A model generated the notes under the pieces. It was not told the DNA's origin. It worked only from the letters and a program-made list of their open reading frames with translations, and searched no databases. The translations under genes were made by a program, and so were the position numbers. Of a stretch of 50,567 nt of DNA, positions 36,044-45,669 are shown in pieces (position 1 is the first letter of the stretch; each line of letters begins with the position of its first letter). Location: assembly GCF_937863595.1 (NCBI RefSeq), contig NZ_CALMGQ010000062.1:1-50567 (forward strand), in the 5' to 3' direction. Source of the DNA: an uncultured Cytophaga sp. GTDB taxonomy: Bacteria > Bacteroidota > Bacteroidia > Cytophagales > Cytophagaceae.

Positions 36044-36655
36044 ATGTATAAAGTTGGTATCACAGGTGGCATTGGAACAGGGAAGTCTATTGTTTGTTCT
36101 ATTTTTTCGGTACTTGGTATTCCTACTTACGATGCAGATGCTCGATCCAAATGGCTTACCGAACAAGATCCACAGATACGGAAAGAATTGATTGCAATAT
36201 TTGGCTCTGAAGTATTTATTGGAGAATCTTTAAATAGGCCCTTTTTAGCAGCTGTTGCATTTGCAGATGCTACCAAAACACAGACATTAAATGCAATTAT
36301 TCATCCCGCAGTTGCCAAAGATTTTGCTTCCTGGGTAATCACGCAAGAAGGTGCACCATACGTTGTAAAAGAGGCTGCTTTATTGTTTGAATCTGGTTCA
36401 GCTAAAGAATTAGACAGTATGATTGTTGTATCCGCTCCTTTGGAATTGCGTATCAATCGGGTGATGAAGCGTGATCCACAGCGAACTGAAAAACAAATAC
36501 GTGACATCATTTCTAGGCAATGGTCCGAAGAAGAAAAAAAAGCATTGGCAGATCATATTGTTGTTAATGATGATCTACAATTGGTCGTACCGCAAGTTTT
36601 GGGGTTACACCAACAATTTCTTTCAAACGCTCTTTCATACACCAACTTTTCTTAG
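36044..36655 (+). CDS. coaE: dephospho-CoA kinase
   Basis: A 203-residue enzyme for the last step of coenzyme A synthesis. P-loop GGIGTGKS at 7-14, DADARSKWL (about 30-38), the VKEAALLFESG block and the RMxxRxxRT-like INRVMKRDPQRTEKQIRDII lid helix are visible. It starts 3 nt after the YbbR-like gene stop, so they are co-transcribed. Confidence 0.95.
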   Translation: MYKVGITGGIGTGKSIVCSIFSVLGIPTYDADARSKWLTEQDPQIRKELIAIFGSEVFIGESLNRPFLAAVAFADATKTQTLNAIIHPAVAKDFASWVITQEGAPYVVKEAALLFESGSAKELDSMIVVSAPLELRINRVMKRDPQRTEKQIRDIISRQWSEEEKKALADHIVVNDDLQLVVPQVLGLHQQFLSNALSYTNFS

Positions 36656-36681
36656 TAGATTCAACTACTAAATACGTGTTC

Positions 36682-37158
36682 ATGGCATCGTTAGAATCTA
36701 CAAATTCCGTTTTGCAATTTGAATGTCACACCCCAGAAGAAAGTACTGCTTTTATGGAGGAGTTGATGTTATTTTCAAGGGGCATTCATATTTGGGTTTT
36801 GGACGGAGAAATGGGTGCAGGCAAGACTACATTTGTAAAACAATGCGGTTTATTTTTAGGCTTTGTAGAACACGTTACAAGTCCTACTTTTTCAATTGTG
36901 AATGAATACAGATCCAATAGCGGAAAAATATATTATCATTTTGATTTTTATAGAATCAATGCTGAACGTGAAGCATATGAAATTGGGTGCGAGGATTATT
37001 TCTATTCAGGAAATCTATGTTTTATTGAATGGGCATCGCGTATACCAACCTTGCTTCCAGAAAAGTATATTCATATAAAAATTAACGCTCTAAGTGAAGA
37101 AACAAGAGTGTATACAATTACTCGAGTGGAGGGTATTTCTACGACAGTAGCAAGGTGA
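36682..37158 (+). CDS. tsaE: tRNA threonylcarbamoyladenosine biosynthesis ATPase TsaE
   Basis: A 158-residue ATPase needed for t6A modification of tRNAs, working with TsaB and TsaD. Walker A GEMGAGKTTFVK (about 43-54), the TSPTFSIVNEY motif and the FDFYR, CFIEWASRI blocks are present. ATG at 36682 chosen over the GTG two codons earlier. It lies 26 nt after coaE and 27 nt ahead of ald, an order typical of Bacteroidota. Confidence 0.93.
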   Translation: MASLESTNSVLQFECHTPEESTAFMEELMLFSRGIHIWVLDGEMGAGKTTFVKQCGLFLGFVEHVTSPTFSIVNEYRSNSGKIYYHFDFYRINAEREAYEIGCEDYFYSGNLCFIEWASRIPTLLPEKYIHIKINALSEETRVYTITRVEGISTTVAR

Positions 37159-37185
37159 TTTTAATACAATGAACAATCTTGTCTC

Positions 37186-38400
37186 ATGAAAAAGAAGTCT
37201 GAATTAGACGTGTTGGTTAAAGAACAAATTCTTTATCCAAAAGAGCAATTACAAAAGGTGCGTAAGCAATTACCCCAATTGTGTATTGGTATTCCGAAAG
37301 AAATAGATGGTATTGAAAATAGGGTTTGTTTGACACCCGAAGCCGTTGCATTGATTGTAAATAATGGGCACATTGTTCAGGTCGAAACAGGTGCAGGCCT
37401 AAATGCAAAATACTCTGATCGTGAATTCAGTGAAGCAGGCGCGAAGATTGTGTATTCAAAACAAGAAGTTTTTGACTCTGAAATTGTATTGAAAGTAGAC
37501 CCACCAACGGTTGAAGAAATTGGATATATGAAAACCGGGAAGACATTAATTTCTGCTTTGCAGATGTCTACCTTGCACCCAGGTTACATTTCTGAAATTA
37601 ATAAAAAACGTATTACGGGTATTGCCTTTGAGTTTATTGAAGACAAAGCAGCAGGTAAGCCGGTTGTGAAATCCATGAGTGAAATTGCAGGTAGTGCTGT
37701 AATGCAAATTGCAGCGGAATATCTTATTTCTAAAAACGGCATGGGTGTTATACTAGGTGGAGTTACAGGCGTACCTTCAACCAAAGTATTAATATTAGGA
37801 GCAGGTACAGTTGCCGAATATGCTGCGCGAACGGCTATAGGCTTAGGTGCAGAGGTGAAAGTATTCGACAGTCATTTGTATCGCCTACGTCGTTTGAAAT
37901 TGAATTTGGGTTTGCAATTATACACTTCCGTGATTGATACGGTAAACCTTAGAAAAGAACTTAGAGAAGCAGATGTTGTTATAGGGTCCTTGCGAGCAGA
38001 AGAGGGTACAAGCTGTTTGGTAACAGATGAGATGGTTGCAGAGATGAAACCAAACTCTATTATTGTAGATGTAAGTATCGATCAAGGAGGTTGTTTTGAA
38101 ACGTCTGAAATAACAAACCACATTGAACCTATTTTCAGAAAATATGATGTGATTCACTATTGCGTCCCTAATATTCCATCGCGTGTAGCCCGTACAGCAA
38201 CGATTTCCCTAAGCAATATATTCACACCAATCATTTTGCAAATAGCAGAATCGGGTGGGGTAGAAGAGATGATACACCACAAAGACTGGTTTATGAATGG
38301 TATCTATACCTATAAAGGATATCTAACCAATTCTATTATGGCAAAAAAATACAATGTGTCTTATAAGGATATTAAGCTGTTAACGGCAAGTATGTTTTAA
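37186..38400 (+). CDS. ald: alanine dehydrogenase
   Basis: A 404-residue NAD-dependent enzyme that interconverts alanine and pyruvate plus ammonia. The N-terminal substrate domain reads GIPKEIDGIENRVCLTPEAV. The Rossmann domain has VLILGAGTVAEYAARTA (about 205-221), followed by FDSHLYRLRRL, and then VDVSIDQGGCFETS and a HYCVPNIPSRVARTAT block. The protein carries about 30 extra N-terminal residues relative to the Bacillus enzyme, as usual in this phylum. A repeat array begins right after the stop, then a perfect palindrome. Confidence 0.92.
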   Translation: MKKKSELDVLVKEQILYPKEQLQKVRKQLPQLCIGIPKEIDGIENRVCLTPEAVALIVNNGHIVQVETGAGLNAKYSDREFSEAGAKIVYSKQEVFDSEIVLKVDPPTVEEIGYMKTGKTLISALQMSTLHPGYISEINKKRITGIAFEFIEDKAAGKPVVKSMSEIAGSAVMQIAAEYLISKNGMGVILGGVTGVPSTKVLILGAGTVAEYAARTAIGLGAEVKVFDSHLYRLRRLKLNLGLQLYTSVIDTVNLRKELREADVVIGSLRAEEGTSCLVTDEMVAEMKPNSIIVDVSIDQGGCFETSEITNHIEPIFRKYDVIHYCVPNIPSRVARTATISLSNIFTPIILQIAESGGVEEMIHHKDWFMNGIYTYKGYLTNSIMAKKYNVSYKDIKLLTASMF

Positions 38401-38401
38401 T

Positions 38402-38604
38402 GAAGGCGTAACGCCTAAAGCTGAAGGCCTAAAGCGGTGATGCGCTAGATTTTTGAAAATTGAGCACAAAACAGAAGCAAAAAAATAAGGGTTGATTTGA
38501 ATATTCAAATCAACCCTTATTTTTTTGCTTTGTGTGTTAATGTTTCATTTTCAATATATGCGCCAATTTGCTTTAGGCCTTAAACCCTCCGCCTTCAGCT
38601 TTTA
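38402..38604. repeat. Paired heptad arrays (TAARGCN family) around a palindrome
   Basis: Left array 38402-38443 (units GAAGGCG, TAACGCC, TAAAGCT, GAAGGCC) starts 1 nt after the ald stop. Right array 38570-38604 (units GCTTTAG, GCCTTAA, GCCTTCA) has the inverse orientation and runs onto the stop codon of the converging T9SS gene. The 56-bp palindrome at 38475-38530 lies between. Confidence 0.75.
38475..38530. terminator. Perfect 56-bp palindrome, bidirectional terminator
   Basis: Arms of 28 bp (38475-38502 and 38503-38530) are exactly complementary with no spacer; the centre is GATTTGAATATTCAAATC. A/T runs at both ends make it a terminator for both converging genes (ald and the T9SS protein). 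Confidence 0.85.
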
Positions 38605-41400
38605 TTGTTTCACAATCTTACTTGTAACAATATCTGTACTTGTAAGAACCGTTAACATATACATTCCTTTCGCCAGTGCTTCTCCAATAGATTGAGCCTG
38701 ATTCATTGTGCCTGAACCTTGTTCTACCAATTGTCCGCTTACACTATAAAGCATATACGTATATGTGCTTGCATTGGATCCGTTTACTAAAAGCGTTGTA
38801 TTATTTTGGAACGGGTTAGGGTATATTGTTACTTTTACAAAACTTTCTGATGAATACGGTTGCATTGCTGTAGAAGAAGACTTGCCGTCGTAATCGTGTT
38901 GTGTGATACGGTAATATGAATTACCCGATACAGGTGCATTGTCTATATAGTAATAATTTGAAGCAATGTCTCTGTTGCCAGCGCCAGAAAGAGTAGCAAT
39001 ACTTTCAAAGTTTATACCATCTGTAGAACGTTCAACAACAAAATAGGCATTGTTGGTTTCTTCCGCAGTATTCCAAACCAATTTACACGCATTGTTTTGT
39101 GGAACAAGATAGAATGAGGTCCAAGTAACTGGAGTAACACAGTTGTTAATTGCAACAACTGGAGTGCGAGAGCAAGGGGTTTTAGCAGAAATATTCCAAT
39201 TGTATAAGCTAAAATATGCATCCGTTTTCTTACTATTACTTAGCGACGAACTTACTATGGTTACAGGGTTTGGCGTAATAGTTGATGCATATGGATAGGG
39301 GTTTGTAAGGCCTGTTCTACCGCCAACTTTATATCTCCATGTTTCATAAACGGTCGAAATTGTTTCTATTTTTAAAGCTAATTTAGTCCCTAAGGAAATT
39401 GGGATATCAAAATTTGTAAAGCTAAAGGTATATAACGAATCGACTGCAACATTAGCGCCACCACCGGCTATCGTTACTGGTGCAGAGGTGGATGTAAATA
39501 CAAGACTAGTTGATGTTTGGCTACCTGGCGTTGCATTGTTATCTAAATAGACACGTAGTTTTATAGAAGTTACAACCATTGGAGTGCCTGCTTTTCCATT
39601 CGTAACACGAATAGGTATTTGCAAAGAGTTTAAAGTGAAATCTTGAGTGGTTGTAAAATTAACGCCATATTGATTTCCTTGAACATTTCCTGCATCTAAA
39701 TCAGATGCACTACCTGTTGTAAATTTAGTTGTTGGTCCCACAGTACCATTTGTAATGGTATTATCCTCTACATAATACGTTATATCACCTGTTGTACCTA
39801 CTGGTGGAGTAAATGTATATGAAGAACCCGTGTTAAATGAAGTTACACCATTTAATGTTGTATACCAGTTAAAGGTTGCGCTATTTGTTCCGGTTGCTTT
39901 CAATGTTATGGGATCTACAATAGGGCCAGTTGCGCAGTAAAATGCATTTGTTGGGGTTATAGATGAGTTAGAAGTAATCACTGTATTACCACTTGTCGTA
40001 GTAGTACAACCAGGTAATTTAACATCAACGGTATATGTACCTGTAGATGTAGCTGTATATGTTTTGTTAGTACTTGGTGTTGGTAAATTAACACCATCAC
40101 GTTTCCATTGATACGTAATACCGGTACCAGTTAAAACAGCATCTAAAGGTACTGGATTGGTTTTACAAAGATCTGCGCCAGGGGAAGTAGTGGGTGCTGC
40201 TGTTGCACTAGACGTAATTGTAGTCGTGCCACTTGTTACTGTACCACAACCAAGAACAGTAACATCAACGGTATATGCTCCGACTGTGGTAGCACCATAG
40301 GTTCTATTGGTACTCGGTGCAGGTAGATTAGAGCCATTCAGCTTCCATTGATATGTAACGCCAATACCTGTAAATACAGCATCTAAGGGTGCAGTAGGTA
40401 TGCCACAAAGATCTGCATCCGGCGTTCTGTTTGGTGTAAAGGTACTTGAAACGACAATAATATCTGATTTTGTACATGCATTTCCGGCAGTAACACAAAC
40501 AGAATACGTTCCAGGGGCTGTTATAACTTTAGAATATGGAGCTCCTAAACCGAAACCAGAATTAATACCAGGTGTATTGGCACTCCACGTTACCAACGTT
40601 GAATCTGTGTGTGGCACATTGGAATCGAGTGTTATAGAACCACCTGTACCACAAATGGTGCGGTCTGCTCCTAAATTTGGTATAGGTCCATTATCAGAAT
40701 ATCCACAACCAGGAATGAAAGAAACATCATCAATTGCAAAATCTGATTCACCGCTATTTCCTCCGCAACCGATCGTTTGATTTCCTTTAATACTAATCGT
40801 TACGGTAGTAGGGGGGGCAATACCTGAATCCCAGAATGCTTCTACTTTTCTCCATGCTCCACCTACATTACCTCCACCTATTGCAGGAGCAATAATTCCG
40901 GTGGCAAGATTAGTCCCGTTAACATCAAAATTTAAAATCCCAGGATAATTTGGTTGATCTTTTAATGAGTTTATCCAAATAGAAAAGTAATACCTTGTGT
41001 TTGGAATTACAGGAATATTTGATTGGCTAAAAAGTTTAATACCAACAACACAAACACCATCTACCATTAAAAATTTATCATTTGCAGCACCTGTAGTATG
41101 GCCATTAAATGGTTGATTAAATGCATTGTTAAATCCATACATGTCTGCACCTGTACCAACGTAGATATTTCCTGGTACAGAAAAACCTCCGGTAAATACT
41201 TTGTAGCCATCTGGCGAACCTGGAGGTGTATTTAAATCACCATCTGAATCTGGAGTATAGGTCCAACCTGTGTAACCTTGTGAGAAATCACCATTAACAA
41301 CTTGATTCTGTCCAAGATTAACATCTACAGCACACTGACCAAAAGATTCAGATATAGGTAGTAAAGTAATAAGTAATACGATTAGTACTAGCTGTTTCAT
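38602..41400 (-). CDS. T9SS type A sorting domain surface protein
   Basis: A 932-residue secreted protein. Start ATG at 41398-41400 gives a clear signal peptide (MKQLVLIVLLITLLPISESF); the frame to 41436 adds a useless leader. Residues about 30-230 look like a galactose-binding-like domain (NGDFSQGYTGWTYT...). Then come two close copies of an Ig-like unit ending in PSTNRTYGATTVGAYTVDV and PSTNKTYTATSTGTYTVDV, followed by further beta domains. The last 80 residues (IYPNPFQNNTTLLVNG...SVSGQLVEQGSG...GMYMLTV) are a type A sorting domain. No enzymatic motif seen. A possible -7 box (CAAAGTTA on the plus strand, 41477-41484) lies about 80 nt upstream. Confidence 0.88.
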   Translation of the reverse strand: MKQLVLIVLLITLLPISESFGQCAVDVNLGQNQVVNGDFSQGYTGWTYTPDSDGDLNTPPGSPDGYKVFTGGFSVPGNIYVGTGADMYGFNNAFNQPFNGHTTGAANDKFLMVDGVCVVGIKLFSQSNIPVIPNTRYYFSIWINSLKDQPNYPGILNFDVNGTNLATGIIAPAIGGGNVGGAWRKVEAFWDSGIAPPTTVTISIKGNQTIGCGGNSGESDFAIDDVSFIPGCGYSDNGPIPNLGADRTICGTGGSITLDSNVPHTDSTLVTWSANTPGINSGFGLGAPYSKVITAPGTYSVCVTAGNACTKSDIIVVSSTFTPNRTPDADLCGIPTAPLDAVFTGIGVTYQWKLNGSNLPAPSTNRTYGATTVGAYTVDVTVLGCGTVTSGTTTITSSATAAPTTSPGADLCKTNPVPLDAVLTGTGITYQWKRDGVNLPTPSTNKTYTATSTGTYTVDVKLPGCTTTTSGNTVITSNSSITPTNAFYCATGPIVDPITLKATGTNSATFNWYTTLNGVTSFNTGSSYTFTPPVGTTGDITYYVEDNTITNGTVGPTTKFTTGSASDLDAGNVQGNQYGVNFTTTQDFTLNSLQIPIRVTNGKAGTPMVVTSIKLRVYLDNNATPGSQTSTSLVFTSTSAPVTIAGGGANVAVDSLYTFSFTNFDIPISLGTKLALKIETISTVYETWRYKVGGRTGLTNPYPYASTITPNPVTIVSSSLSNSKKTDAYFSLYNWNISAKTPCSRTPVVAINNCVTPVTWTSFYLVPQNNACKLVWNTAEETNNAYFVVERSTDGINFESIATLSGAGNRDIASNYYYIDNAPVSGNSYYRITQHDYDGKSSSTAMQPYSSESFVKVTIYPNPFQNNTTLLVNGSNASTYTYMLYSVSGQLVEQGSGTMNQAQSIGEALAKGMYMLTVLTSTDIVTSKIVKQ

Positions 41401-41726
41401 ATTGTTACAAATAAAATTTGTCATACTTAAATTCATTAAAAAATAAATTTCTTTATTATGTACGTTATAAGTAGTGCAAAGTTATAATTATATTTTACAT
41501 TTTAATAGTTATTAAATACTAAGTAATTAACATTCAAATTTTTGTAACTTAAATTTAAAAAATTGAATTAACATTTGTTTACCATTTTATCTTTGAAATC
41601 ATGTATGTTTCTTTTAAAAATACATTTTCTCTTTTTACACTAGTTGATTAACAAGCAACTAGAACGATAGTAAAAAATGATATTTAACTCTTACAATTCT
41701 TGAGAGCAAGAATTTGAGGATCTAGT

Positions 41727-41778
41727 AAATAAAAAAGAGGCTTGATTCGAATATTCAAATCAAGCCTCTTTTTTATTT
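41727..41778 (-). terminator. OmpA-gene terminator, near-perfect palindrome
   Basis: Arms of 26 bp (41727-41752 and 41753-41778) with one mismatch and no spacer. The centre shares GAATATTCAAATCAA with the palindrome at 38475-38530. It follows the minus-strand OmpA-family gene. Confidence 0.8.
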
Positions 41779-41820
41779 TATATATGTTAGCGTTTCATCG
41801 TCAATGCATACGCTACACGA

Positions 41821-41848
41821 GCATTAAGCTTTAGGCATTAAGCCTTAA
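41821..41848 (-). repeat. Heptad array (TAARGCN family) after the OmpA gene
   Basis: Four units of period 7 on the plus strand (GCATTAA, GCTTTAG, GCATTAA, GCCTTAA) end 2 nt before the stop codon at 41851. The matching opposite array is not visible in this spacer. Confidence 0.6.
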
Positions 41849-41850
41849 AC

Positions 41851-42813
41851 TTATTGAAGGATGTTCATTTCAACACGTCTGTTTTTAGTTCGTCCTTCAG
41901 GGGTGTCGTTTGTTCCAACTGGTTTGTTTTCTCCAAATCCGTCTGTTGTTAAACGTGCAGCTGCAACTCCTTTAGATATTAAGTAGTTTTTAACAGATAT
42001 AGCTCTACGTTTCGATAAATCTAAGTTTGCATCATCGTCACCAACATTGTCTGTATGGCCTTCAATTAATAAACCGAATTTCAAATTGTTTCTCAACACT
42101 TTTGCCAAATCATCTAAAGATTGGTAAGAAGAAGATACAATTACATCGGAACCCGATTCGAATAATAAATTATCAAACGCTTTCTGTAACGCTGCTTTTT
42201 CTGCAGGTTTCAACTCTGGACACCCTCTGTTGGTTTTTGCTCCAGGTGTACTTGGACATAAATCATTGTAGTCTTCAACGCCGTCACCATCAATATCACT
42301 ATATGGAGGTGGGCAACCTTCAAATTTAACAATGCCAGGTACTTTAGGGCATTTATCTTTATTATCAGGTATGCCGTCGCCATCTGTATCGGGGCAACCT
42401 TTATACATTTTTAAACCTGCTACGTCTGGACAATCATCGACGTTATCCATGATGCCGTCACCATCGCGATCACCCCATGGGCAACCAAAGTTTTCTCTTG
42501 GACCTGCTTCATTTTTACAAGAATCTTCGTAATCGAAAATACCATCAAAATCCACATCATACGGACAACCAAATGTTGTTACAGGTTCGCCTCTTGGAGT
42601 GCGTATACATTGATCGCGGCTATCTGGTACACCATCTTTATCCGAATCTGCATCGTGGTAGACAGGAGTATATGGGTCTTTCTTTTTCTTTTTCGCCGCT
42701 TGAGCTTTCTTTTTGTATTTCTTACTTTGTGCTGGGTTTTGAGCAGAAACCTCAAAAGTACCCGTAGCAGATAACACTAGGGCTAATAGTAAAATTCGTA
42801 AAAGATGTTTCAT
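41851..42813 (-). CDS. OmpA family protein with thrombospondin type 3 repeats
   Basis: A 320-residue outer-membrane-associated protein: signal peptide (to ...GTFEVSA), a Lys-rich stretch, then five calcium-binding thrombospondin type 3 repeats (DSDKDGVPDSRDQC, DVDFDGIFDYEDSC, DRDGDGIMDNVDDC, DTDGDGIPDNKDKC, DIDGDGVEDYNDLC). The C-terminal OmpA domain that holds peptidoglycan contains LLIEGHTDNVGDDDANLDLSKRRA and TDGFGENKPVGTNDTPEGRTKNRRVEM. There is no N-terminal beta barrel. It likely links the cell wall to the outer membrane. Confidence 0.92.
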   Translation of the reverse strand: MKHLLRILLLALVLSATGTFEVSAQNPAQSKKYKKKAQAAKKKKKDPYTPVYHDADSDKDGVPDSRDQCIRTPRGEPVTTFGCPYDVDFDGIFDYEDSCKNEAGPRENFGCPWGDRDGDGIMDNVDDCPDVAGLKMYKGCPDTDGDGIPDNKDKCPKVPGIVKFEGCPPPYSDIDGDGVEDYNDLCPSTPGAKTNRGCPELKPAEKAALQKAFDNLLFESGSDVIVSSSYQSLDDLAKVLRNNLKFGLLIEGHTDNVGDDDANLDLSKRRAISVKNYLISKGVAAARLTTDGFGENKPVGTNDTPEGRTKNRRVEMNILQ

Positions 42814-42843
42814 TCGATTAGGGATTCGTAATTTAATAATTAA

Positions 42844-45549
42844 TTATGCAACAAGTTCTTTTAGAGCTTCTTCTATTGATTTTATCTTAGAAATGGCATC
42901 TTGTTGTTTTTGTTTTTCATTATCGAGCACAGAGGCTGCTGCATTTTGTACGAATTTTTCGTTATTAAGTTTCTTTTCAACCGAAATTAAAAAGCCTTTT
43001 GCATAAACAAGCTCTTTTTCAAGACGATCTTTCTCAGCTTCTGAGTCGAGATTATTCTCTTTTTCAATCTGAACTTGATAGTTACTGTTAATAGAATACG
43101 GATAGAACTGTTGAAACTGTTGATTCTCTTTATGAAGTATTTCTATTTCAAAATCACATTTAGAAAGTTTTGAAATGTAGGGTAAAAATGATTCAGCAGT
43201 TTTATATTCAGTTGGATTAGTAGCATTCGCAGGAACGATAAAAAGACTTTTTAGTTTACTCGTTCTTTTTAAATTGTTTTTTTGAATATGGCTATTAATT
43301 GTATTGATAGCAGGTTTTAAGGTAGTTTCGACAAATGATAAAATACTAATTTCTGTTTCTTTCGAGTCCGTTACTGTTGGCCATTCAGCTATAATTACAC
43401 AATCTTTAGCATCGCGCTCTTTAATATCATGCCATAACTCTTCAGTAATGAAAGGCATAAACGGATGAACAATCTTCAATACCTTTTCGAAAATCGCTAA
43501 GGTTTTCAGATACGTTTGTTCATCAATTGGTAAACTTTTATCTAGTTCTCTATCATATTCAGGTTTGATCATTTCTAAATACCAAGAGCACAAATCGTCC
43601 CAAACCAATTTGTATACACTCATCAACGCATCCGATAAACGATACTTGCTGAAATGATCTTCAATCTCTACTAAGCTTGCATTTATTTTTGCATTCAACC
43701 ATTCTACGGGTGCTTCATTTATGTAAGGAAGATTCGTATCTACTTCCCAACCTTTAATGAGTCTGAATGCATTCCATAATTTATTCGTAAAGTTTCTGCC
43801 TTGTTCGCAGTACTTATCGTCAAACAATAAATCATTGCCTGCAGGAGAACTCAACAACATGCCAAAGCGGACGCCATCTGCACCGAATTTTGTAATTAAA
43901 TCCAATGGATCGGGCGAATTCCCTAAGGATTTAGACATTTTACGACCTTGTTTGTCGCGCACAATACCCGTTAAATATACGTTGCTAAATGGTTTTTCTC
44001 CACGAAATGCATAACCTGCCATAACCATACGAGCAACCCAGAAAAATAATATTTCAGGTGCCGTTACCAAGTCATTGGTAGGGTAGTAGTAATCGATGTC
44101 TTTATTCTTTGGATCTTTAAAACCATCAAATACAGAGATAGGCCACAACCAAGAAGAGAACCAGGTATCCAATACATCTTCGTCTTGTTTTAAGTCGGCT
44201 AATGTAATTGATGCATTTCCAGTAAGTGTTTTCGCTTTTTCTAGCGCTTCGGTTTCATTTAATGCAACAACATATTTTCCGTCGCTTAAATACCAAGCAG
44301 GTATACGCTGTCCCCACCACAATTGGCGGGAGATACACCAATCTTTAATATTATCGATCCAATGTTTGTAGGTGTTTTTAAACTTCGCAGGGTGCAATTT
44401 AATTTCATCATTCATCACAGATGACAATACTTCTGGATGTTTGTCCATGAAGCTGCGCATGTTTACAAACCACTGTAAGGAAAGGCGTGGCTCTACAACG
44501 GCATTGGTACGTTCTGAATAACCAACGTTGTTGGTGATATTATCTGTCTTCGTTAAAAACCCTTTTTCTTCTAGTTCAGCAGAAATTTCCTTGCGTACTT
44601 TAAAACGATCAAGACCTACATACAACTGTGCGTTTTCATTGAAGGTACCGTCATTATTCATGATGTCGATTACTTCCAAGCCGTGTTTTTGTCCGAGTTG
44701 GTAATCATTCACATCGTGTGCCGGTGTTACCTTCAAGCAACCTGTACCAAATTCAAGATCCACGTATTCATCTTCAATAATTGGGATCTCTTTATTGATA
44801 AGTGGAACGATTACTTTTTTACCTTTTAAGTGTTTCCAACGATCGTCTTTCGGGTGAATACACACAGCAGTATCTCCTAAAATTGTTTCTGGTCGGGTAG
44901 TAGCAACAACTGCAAATTCGTCTGAACCTACAACTTGGTATTTGATATAATATAATTTGGATTGAACTTCTTTGTGAATAACTTCCTCGTCTGATAGCGC
45001 CGTTTTACCTTCTGGATCCCAGTTTACCATACGGAATCCACGGTATATCATGCCGTCTGTATGCAGTTTGTTGAATACTTCGATTACTGCTTCAGAAAGG
45101 TTTTCTTCCATCGTAAAGCGGGTTCTTTCCCAGTCACACGAAGCACCTAATTTTTTTAATTGCTCTAAAATGATTCCGCCGTATTTTTCTTTCCATACCC
45201 ATGCATGCTCTAAAAATTTGTCTCGAGATAAATCACTTTTTTTGATTCCTTGCTCGCGTAATAAGGCAACAACCTTAGCTTCAGTAGCTATAGATGCATG
45301 GTCGGTGCCTGGTACCCAACAGGCTTCTTTACCTTCCATACGTGCTTTTCGGATCAATACATCTTGTATGGTATTATTTAGCATATGTCCCATGTGTAGC
45401 ACTCCCGTAACATTGGGTGGTGGAATTACAATCGTGAAGGGTTTTTTAGCTGCATTTGGTTCAGAATGGAAGAATTTGTTTTCCAACCAATACGCATACC
45501 ATTTACTTTCTACTTCAACGGGCGAATATGTTTTACGAATTTCAGACAT
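42844..45549 (-). CDS. valS: valine--tRNA ligase
   Basis: A 901-residue class I synthetase. The HIGH-type motif is VLHMGHML (about 49-56) and the KMSKS motif lies in QGRKMSKSLGNSPDPLD. The editing domain is visible (ATTRPETILGDTAVCIHP, GTGCLKVTPAHDVNDYQLG), as are the anticodon-binding domain (about 640-790) and the C-terminal coiled coil (DRLEKELVYAKGFLISVEKKL). The length fits the family. The OmpA gene follows 30 nt downstream on the same strand, so some readthrough is possible. Confidence 0.97.
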   Translation of the reverse strand: MSEIRKTYSPVEVESKWYAYWLENKFFHSEPNAAKKPFTIVIPPPNVTGVLHMGHMLNNTIQDVLIRKARMEGKEACWVPGTDHASIATEAKVVALLREQGIKKSDLSRDKFLEHAWVWKEKYGGIILEQLKKLGASCDWERTRFTMEENLSEAVIEVFNKLHTDGMIYRGFRMVNWDPEGKTALSDEEVIHKEVQSKLYYIKYQVVGSDEFAVVATTRPETILGDTAVCIHPKDDRWKHLKGKKVIVPLINKEIPIIEDEYVDLEFGTGCLKVTPAHDVNDYQLGQKHGLEVIDIMNNDGTFNENAQLYVGLDRFKVRKEISAELEEKGFLTKTDNITNNVGYSERTNAVVEPRLSLQWFVNMRSFMDKHPEVLSSVMNDEIKLHPAKFKNTYKHWIDNIKDWCISRQLWWGQRIPAWYLSDGKYVVALNETEALEKAKTLTGNASITLADLKQDEDVLDTWFSSWLWPISVFDGFKDPKNKDIDYYYPTNDLVTAPEILFFWVARMVMAGYAFRGEKPFSNVYLTGIVRDKQGRKMSKSLGNSPDPLDLITKFGADGVRFGMLLSSPAGNDLLFDDKYCEQGRNFTNKLWNAFRLIKGWEVDTNLPYINEAPVEWLNAKINASLVEIEDHFSKYRLSDALMSVYKLVWDDLCSWYLEMIKPEYDRELDKSLPIDEQTYLKTLAIFEKVLKIVHPFMPFITEELWHDIKERDAKDCVIIAEWPTVTDSKETEISILSFVETTLKPAINTINSHIQKNNLKRTSKLKSLFIVPANATNPTEYKTAESFLPYISKLSKCDFEIEILHKENQQFQQFYPYSINSNYQVQIEKENNLDSEAEKDRLEKELVYAKGFLISVEKKLNNEKFVQNAAASVLDNEKQKQQDAISKIKSIEEALKELVA

Positions 45550-45669
45550 AAGGAATTTTAAAGCGATTATTCATGTTTATGAAGCTGCAAGTTAGTTATT
45601 TCTTATAGCATGGAAAAGTGGTAATTTGTAGTATTTTTGTATAACCATTCATATTAACCAAAAAGAACA

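Larger units (their letters stand above)
41401..41850. other. Gene-free spacer upstream of the T9SS type A gene
   Basis: No credible gene. It holds the possible promoter box of the T9SS gene (TAACTTTG on the minus strand, 41484-41477, without a clear -33 partner), the OmpA terminator (41727-41778) and a one-sided heptad array (41821-41848). Confidence 0.5.

Noticed and set aside
40400..40780. 126-codon plus-strand frame inside the T9SS type A gene
   Set aside because: It is the antisense shadow of a compositionally biased repeat region; no start signal or domain.
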